Origin: Grifola frondosa
Taxonomy: Eukaryota > Basidiomycota > Agaricomycetes > Polyporales > Grifolaceae
DNA: 64,000 nt
Reading direction: 5' to 3'
NCBI GenBank assembly: GCA_001683735.1
Contig: LUGG01000001.1
Coordinates: forward strand, 1,240,001 to 1,304,000
The notes below the pieces were generated by a model, which worked only from the letters and a program-made list of their open reading frames with translations, was not told the DNA's origin and did not search any database. The position numbers and the translations under genes are program-made. Of this stretch, positions 57,416-64,000 are shown in pieces (positions within the stretch are counted from its first letter, which is position 1; each line of letters starts with the position of its first letter).

Positions 57416-60400
57416 ATGGCGAAGAAGAACCGCGATTCCGATTCTGAGGATGGATCGGAAGATGAAGAGTCTGAACAGCAGTTTCATGTCGGTATGTCTT
57501 TCGTCCGTACTATAGAGGACTCATTCACACCCACAGTAGAAGTCGTTGAGAAAGCAAAGAAGAATGTGAATGATACCTGGGTGAGCACTAATTTTTGCCA
57601 TGAAGTCCATATAGCTAAATAGTTCCTTTGTTAGGACTACTTTGTGAAGGTACATCATCATATGTGTAAACCCTGTATCTCCTGAACTAAGTTACCTAGT
57701 GGGCGGATTATAGCTCCGATGACAACAGGTACATACGCTCCTCATGGTGATTAAGTTGAATCTGACATTTTCGCAGCTGGGAGCCTGAAAGGAACATGTG
57801 GGGTTGCACAAGCCTTCTTAAGAGTTTTTGGCGGAATATCGGCCAGGATAAGGACGATATCCCAGTAGGACAAGTAGTGAGAGCCACACCAACTTGGATC
57901 GGTAATTACTTTATTCATTGTGTGAAAAGCGTTGCTTCTGAGCTGATAACACCAGGAGGGAAAAGGCCAAAGCTGCAAGAGCATCTGCACAAGCTTCTAC
58001 CAGGGTGCTACTCGACGAGGTGGAGGAAGAAGAACAGTCACAAGATGATGACCGCAACCACAAGTCGGCCAGAGGCAAGGAAAAGAAGCGTGGCCCGGTT
58101 GGCATCCGCGTACTTATTTTGTTGAGCTTACACGCATTGATGCTCTTCTTTCAGGCATCTAATAAGAAGTCGAAAGGTAAGAACCGTCAGGCTTCATCGC
58201 CATCTGTCTCTTCCAAGAAGAACAAAGGAAAGGGAGTCGCGAGGTCTCAGTAAGTGCATGCAGGAGATTTAGTGCACCTGTGTCGTGGCTGAAGCGTGGT
58301 TATAGAATGATTTTCGGATTCGGACGATACCCCCTGCTTGGTGCACCGCGTCCTAAGGGAAAGAAACGTAGAAAGCCTGCCCGTGACGATATCGTAAGTA
58401 TCCTCTTGTAGTGGACTTATCGCAGCGTTGATTGATCATTCCCAGTCTAGCGCGGGGGAGCGGAGAGCAACCACCTCGAAAAATCAAGAAAGTAGATTTG
58501 TCGCTCGGGGAACTGGCTCTGGGGCGTCCGTATCAAGTAGGTGGCGGAAAGCAAGGTTGGACAGACATTCTTTTGCAGCTTAAAGTCACTAAAGTCGGCT
58601 ATATATTTGTAGAAGGGCAAGGAGAAGGCTCGAGAGTCGTCCGTGAGGACAGACGCACATCCAGTGATCACGGGCATTCGCTCTTCTCGGATAGAGGTTC
58701 TTCTCCAGACATCTCGCTCAGCGCGGGAAACCAGCTGCCTGCCAGTGCCGCTCCACGACCTACAATCACTAAAGCCCGCTAACGAAGCAGGCCACCGAAC
58801 CAACATTCAGATGCCTCAAGTGCCGATAGCGAAAACAGGCAACACTCCCTAATATCCACATCCCGAAGCAGCCAATAAGGCGGAGGGTACAAGAAATGCC
58901 CATGCCCCTAACGAAGTTGGAGGTGGAATAGGCAATGCAACGAAAATCCGAATTGCGCAGGGTCCTGTGGCCTCCGTCTAAGCCACCTCAGCCCGCACCC
59001 TCACAGAAGAGTGTTTTGTCTCAATTATCGTTTAGGAAGAATTCCACGAGTAGCGCTGCCACGGCCTCGCCAATTAGTCCAAACGTGCAGCAGGCTCCCA
59101 AGTCCATCTTGCGCAAACCCACATTACCAGATGTCTCCGACTTTGTTCAGTCTCCAGTTTCCGCGAATAGCGAACGGACCACTTTCCATTCGCAGGGTTA
59201 TCTCCCTCGGAGTCCGCGATGCCTCCTCCCCCACCGTCAGAGACACGGTGAGTCGTGATAGATTTTCGGGGAATTTTTCTGCTCATTCTAGCCAGACGAA
59301 CACTTCAGCTTCCGCGTCGTCTACATTCAGTCAACAACATCACGTCCATCCCCTCAGCTGCGGACGAATTTCTATCTACTATCATGCGCCTTCGTGAGTA
59401 GTATGTTACCTTCCCTGCTGTTCGTTGATCTGAAGTCTTCACAGTCTAGCTGCGCCGATGTCGTAAGTTATTAACAAAACAAATGACCCTGAATAGATGG
59501 CTGATGTCTATCGTTGTCTAGAGAGGATGTCATGGAAGACATTGTAGAAGGCGTAGTTACTCGTCCCGCTGCCTCAAAACAAGCTAGGGCATCTGTCGGC
59601 AGGCAAGTGCATTATATTTGAGAGATAGATTGCTATGCCTCATCAACTTCCTTGCAGAATTCCGAAGAAATGGAGGTGGACGGGCGAACTGTTCGTCGAC
59701 ATAAGTCGAGAAAAATCCGAGCGCGTTTGCGCCATCTCTCTAGGCGATCCTACAGATCCACGCCCGCATGGCTTACAATTTAAAATTTGCTTGTCTAGTG
59801 CAGACAGCATTCGTCTTGCAGCATTCCATGAAACTGCCGATCTCCCTTTGTTCCTTGGGGCCTGCGCTCCTGTGCAGCAATTCGCAAAGCTAGCACCTGA
59901 AGAAGACCAGGATACAGACGCTTTCAACCAGATTGCTATTCACATGAAACAAAGATCTTTTGTAAGCGGCAACGCTATTTTTTCGCATTCGTAGCAGCTG
60001 AGAAAAACCGTAGTTCACGTATGCTCACTTGTATCTGGACGAAACTGCGGTGGCTCTTTTGATTGTCTTCTCACCTGGTTCGGAAGACGTTTGTAAGTTG
60101 CTCAGAGTTCCATTGGAAGTCATGGATGGCGTCACCCTCACGGCTGCTTTGGTACCTTGGGAGTTGACGGCAAAAGAATTCTGGGGTCTAGACTGGCGAG
60201 TAAGATCCAGTTCAACGGAAGGCATTCTGGACACCGCTCTTGAGGACACTATTCGGAACGCAGGTCGCAAACTCACTGACAAGCGTGCCTACTATCAAGG
60301 CCTCCATATTCTCGGTTTTCCCAAGACCCTGCACGATTTTATGTCGACGTCGAAGCAGACATTCTGCATCTGGTGCTCCGCTGTGGACAGCACACAGAAG

Positions 60401-61376
60401 GACCCGAAGGATCCTGGATATGAAACCTGGCTATTGCGGCAAATTTTATCTGTATACAATGGGCGAGATGTGGGTTACAAGGCAGATGTTCGCGTCATCT
60501 TCGTCCACGTTGGTGCGCTCTCGACGTTCCATAAATTGCCTGCTCTTGCCGAGAGACGACTTAAACGTCCTGACATTCGCTACATGACCTACGGGACTCA
60601 CGAGAGCGTTCCACGGAATCGATGGGGTATCCGCGAGATCTATCCGTTTGGTTTGTTTTAGCTTTTTCCGAAAATCGCATCCATCTGACCATAATACAGG
60701 TGGTGTTATCACCTTCACCCCTTCTGCCATTTTACAAGAGTCATTCAGTATCTTCAAGTTTATCCGGAAGGTTGAAAAGCATCCACTGTGGGACTGCTAC
60801 GTGTTACCATCTGTCGTGGCGATGGTTGCGAAGCTAACTTGCCAAGGAGAGCACCCCCTCACTCTGTATGACAGGTGGGTACTTCTCTATATTGACAGAC
60901 AAGAAACCTCGGCTGACTTTCTCAGAGGAGAGTTTGTATTCGATGAGCTACTCCAGCTTATCGAAGAAGGATCCATTTCCTTGGTGCAAGCTCCGCCACT
61001 CGATTCAGTCCGTGATGATAAGCCTTGGATCGGTGAGGCACTCAAGATGAGTTGCTTGGACGCTCGTGGCATTCTTGATGAATGCATCAAGATCGCTGTG
61101 CAACAGTACCGGGACATATCGGAGGCTGATCTGCCTTTGGCTATCGAGCAACAAATAGCCCGCGATATTGGATCCATGCAGCTACAGCCTGCCATCATGG
61201 ACAAGTACCGACGCTTCGTCGTGATCAAAGGACGTGCCGATCGTCACTTCAAAGAGGACAAGGACGGCGTGAGTTGTTTCAAACATGGTATTTGGTATTA
61301 TAACTAATGCTTTGTGTAGTACGAAAGCGCCGATCTTTCCAGTTTCGACTTCCGAGACGATTTCTACAAGGCATGA
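57416..61376 (+). CDS. Chromodomain protein
   Basis: Nuclear chromatin protein with an N-terminal chromodomain, which normally reads methylated histone H3. Joined exons: DSEDGSEDEESEQQFHV, EVVEKAKKNVNDTWDYFVK, WADYSSDDNSWEPERNMW and LLKSFWRNIGQDKDDIPV. The aromatic cage is partly visible: FHVEVV, the WADY Tyr and NSWEP. A Lys-rich and acidic region follows (REKAKAARASAQASTRVLL; EEEEQSQDDD), with basic Ser-rich linkers to about 59.4 kb. The C-terminal third (59.6-61.4 kb) is a separate folded part: KWRWTGELFVDISREKSERV, TAALVPWELTAKEFWGLDW, YYQGLHILGFPKTLHDFM, YMTYGTHESVPRNRWGIREI and a helical end to DFRDDFYKA. Chp1-type heterochromatin proteins also have a C-terminal folded module, but I cannot prove homology. 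Some linker exons do not join cleanly (one break about 57945), so this could be two genes. Confidence 0.65.
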
Positions 61377-61675
61377 TTTCTGGTGGCTTGTCTAATCTTC
61401 AAGTGATTCTCTTGTATGTAGCATACGTCGCATCGCTAATTTTCCTGCATGTCAAGTAGTTGTATTTCCATAGTCTTGTATTCTAGTTTTTGTGTGGAAC
61501 GCAGTTAAACTTATCGTGTTATTCTCGAACACGCGATGCATTGAATCCGCATGTGATAGCGATCGGATCACGGGCGCGTTGGACTGTTGCAGTACTAGTT
61601 GCTGGCTGCTTTCACTTTTCAGCTGTACCGGCGACGAAACTTTGTGATTCTACGTGTTCTCTCCTTCGATCCGCC

Positions 61676-62418
61676 ATGTCCGCCTTAGCAGCTATCCTGG
61701 CTGACCCTGCATACCATGATTATCTGTCTATCCTCAAGGGCGCGAGGAATGGGTTGGTCTACGGTGTCAAAGTAAGGTTCCCGCATGCTCTCATTATGGC
61801 TATTCTCTTCGGACGTGGAGGGTGAGTCTATCGGTCCAGTTCCTCCGAGATTGGTCTTATGCTTCATGCTGCAGCTGGAAGTCCCGGCTGCGCGCCATTT
61901 TCCGTGCTACCAAGCAGCATGCTCTGAACCTTGCGAAGTTCGTCTCGCTATACAAGACCTTTCTTCTCATTCAGAAGAGAGTCAACGGCGGCAAGGAACG
62001 CAGTTCGGATACCTTTATCGCCGGACTGATCAGTGGATACGTTGTATTCGGAGACCGCAATGCTGTTAACGAGCAGGTAATGTGGCTCTATCCCATCGCT
62101 GAGACTGATGTACTCAAGGGCACGGATGTATTATTGTCAGATCGTTCTCTACGTATGTTCACGGGTTGTCGCGTCCTTCATCCCTCGTGCGACCTCCCAT
62201 ATGCCATGGCGTCCACGGCCTCCTCCGCGGTGAAGCCCGTCCCACCCGATGCGAAACACTTTTCCATTTTCGCGGCACTGTGCTGGGGTGCTGTGATGTG
62301 GCTCTTCACTGAGAGAGGGGAGACAATACAGCCTGGGATGTTCAGCTCCATGACGTATCTATATCGGGATTCCAATCACTGGGACAGCTTGCGGACGCTA
62401 CTATGGCATAACAAGTGA
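61676..62418 (+). CDS. Peroxisomal membrane protein 4 (PXMP4/PMP24)
   Basis: Tim17/22/23-superfamily integral peroxisomal membrane protein of unknown function, common in fungi and animals. First exon: MSALAAILADPAYHDYLSI, KGARNGLVYGVKVRFPHALI. Second exon after an intron at about 61820-61871: WKSRLRAIFRATKQHALNLA, FVSLYKTFLLIQKRVNGGKE, RSSDTFIAGLISGYVVFGDR and NAVNEQ. Third exon from about 62144: IVLYVCSRVVASFIPRATS, then PYAMASTASSAVKPVPPDAK and SIFAALCWGAVMWLFTERG, ending LRTLLWHNK. The third exon needs one extra C at 62196-62198; as given it would stop 13 codons later. Four membrane segments are expected. Start 61676 gives the expected N-terminus. Confidence 0.88.
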
Positions 62419-62522
62419 TTGGCTGCCATTGACAGAGTCAATCATTATGGTCGCGAGATTCTACATCACAGCTCAAGAAGATCGTCCAATAGATACCTCG
62501 GGAGCGAGCTGGTCCACCCTCT

Positions 62523-63596
62523 TCAGAACTTTACCACACTTATACTACATGTTAATAGAGATTGGGCAGTCAGTTCCATCCAAGGTCCGCGGATAGGAGA
62601 ATTCGCAGAACGCACATCAAGCATTGAGAGTGCAGCCGTGCACGCCTTGCTGCATGTCTGGCATGCATCGAGCTTCGTCTGCACCTCCGCCATTTCAGCC
62701 GCCGCGTCGGTTGCTTTATAAAAGAACACAGTCAGCAGTATTCACATGGCTGAGAACCGCGATGCCGCATGCAACTCCACGGAACAGCCTCACCTGCCTG
62801 CAGCTGCTGTGCGACAACCCTCTTCCGCTGTTCCCATAGTGCGGTGGTTGTCTGTGAGTGCTTGACACATTGGCCGTACCCATGTGGAAATATCGACTCG
62901 CCAATGAGCACCTCGCGCAAGGCCTTGATCCTGTGATCGTGTAGTAACAGAAGCCTGTGATACGCGTCCGCTGTCGGGATCACCTTGACTTCTTCCGGCG
63001 AGTACTCGGACAGAGGCGGATGGAGTAGATACATGCTGGCCTTCGCAGCGATAGAGTCAAGGCCCAATCCTATGGCGTAGCCATAGACTCGCAGGGGGGA
63101 TGTAGAAGCATGAGCAGCAAGGTGCGAGTAGAGACACTGTAACAGAGGCTGGCTCAGCGCGTACTTGTCCGCCAAAGTAATCAAGACCGAAAGGACTGGT
63201 AGTGGTATCGCGGAACCCGGAAAGACGACTCGAATGCGTGTGAAGCTCGCCACTGAGTCCGCGTCCTCCTCGTCGGTTTCATCCGCGACATATGACTCCG
63301 GAGGCGAATGTAGGAAACGGAATAGGAGGTCAAGAAGAACAGAAGGTTCGGTAAGATCCAGGGCTTGGTCGTCGCCATACATGTCCGTCACGAAGTCCGG
63401 CTCACAGCATGCGAACATATCTCCTGTTATCAGAGGGGACATCATGTAGCACGGCGGCAACGCGACGCGACAGATTGGACATACGGAAGACTTGGCTGCC
63501 GGCCTCGAGACAGTCTCGCCGAACCCTGAACTGTGTGCCATCAATCGACCGGATAATGAAGTCGCACCCTGCACCATAGGAGGTGGATGAAGGCAT
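62523..63596 (-). CDS. BTB/POZ-domain protein
   Basis: Fungal BTB protein, probably a protein-protein adaptor; many act with Cullin-3 ligases, though nothing here proves it. Start 63596: MPSSTSYGAGCDFIIRSI, DGTQFRVRRDCLEAGSQVFR, then an intron at the conserved R/DMF position and DMFACCEPDF. An acidic insert follows (DETDEEDADSVASF), then the helical half: LPVLSVLITLADKYALSQPL, LYSHLAAHASTSPLRVYGYA and IGLGLDSIAAKASMYLL. The second intron (about 62710-62796) joins GEA-free QLQA to ATDAAAEMAEVQTKLDACQT, a Cys-rich helical tail that runs to CSISVVKF at 62523. About 310 residues. An upstream in-frame ATG at 63671 is less likely. Genes of this type are numerous in agarics. Confidence 0.8.
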
Positions 63597-64000
63597 CGCC
63601 GCGACTAGTTTGAGTGCTAGTAGCTTCGGATGGAACACATTATAACCATCGTTGGCGCCGCACGCTGCCACGATCAGCAGAACGCAGCAACTGTCGCGTC
63701 AGGGGTGCGCGGACACGCCTCTGCAACGTAGCCTGACGTGTTAAACGTCGAGTCTGTCATAGTCCAGACAGGTGGGAGTCAGAGTCAAATGGGTGGGTCG
63801 GGGCACTGAGAGAGGGGGAGGGCCTTTCGCCAATCGATAGCGCAAGGGAGCTATTGCAGGGGATGGGCTATCACAGCACTAAGATGAAGTGGGGGTGCTT
63901 CGAACGAGTGCCCTGATCGAGGACTATCGAGAAATAAGATCCAGCCATGTACAAGCACTTGTAAAGGGGATATATGTACATCGCGAAGTAAGCAGAAGGT
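63597..64000. other. Intergenic end of window
   Basis: About 0.4 kb upstream of the BTB gene. GC-rich, purine-rich stretch near 63790-63850 (gagagagggggagggcc). No gene start, RNA or repeat recognised. Confidence 0.5.

Overview
The window looks like nuclear DNA of a mushroom-forming basidiomycete (Agaricomycetes). Genes are close together on both strands and cut by many short GT-AG introns, mostly about 50-60 nt. The encoded proteins are eukaryotic housekeeping proteins. I see no tRNA, rRNA, CRISPR, viral or intact transposon sequence.

Layout. 1-9.6 kb: the 5' part of a divergent Blm10/PA200 proteasome-activator paralog (runs off the left edge), a chalcone-isomerase-fold mitochondrial protein, TIM21, V-ATPase subunit F, an ecdysoneless/SGT1-type protein and a secreted Gly/Asn-rich repeat protein. 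10-18 kb: a RING E3 ligase with an RGG tail, an unidentified protein, translin-associated factor X and a HIT-domain protein. 18-28.6 kb: a complete Blm10/PA200 gene ending in the HbYX-type YYA tail, then an RXT2-like gene. 28.6-34 kb: one long disordered protein. 34-43.5 kb: succinyl-CoA ligase beta, a DinB-like protein, class I histone deacetylase RPD3, XPA/Rad14 and a peroxisomal-type acyl-CoA thioesterase. 43.4-50.8 kb: ribosomal protein eS27, a BTG/Tob-domain protein, a weak orphan and biotin synthase. 52-64 kb: an exonuclease-fold protein lacking its catalytic residues, SPF27/BCAS2, the complex I 30-kDa subunit, an MTC1 family protein, a chromodomain protein, PXMP4 and a BTB protein.

How the genes relate. 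There is no biosynthetic cluster. Recurring themes are mitochondria (TIM21, CHI-fold protein, succinyl-CoA ligase, complex I, BIO2), chromatin (RPD3, RXT2-like, chromodomain) and proteasome activation (two Blm10 genes about 17 kb apart). Many neighbours are divergent pairs with short shared promoters, the shortest about 100-350 bp.

A caution on quality. In at least a dozen otherwise well conserved genes the frame breaks at one or more points, and adding one base, usually in a G or C run, restores the family sequence. I count about two dozen such points. The simplest reading is homopolymer under-calling in the assembly rather than a mass of pseudogenes, so coordinates below give the whole gene span and the breaks are listed.
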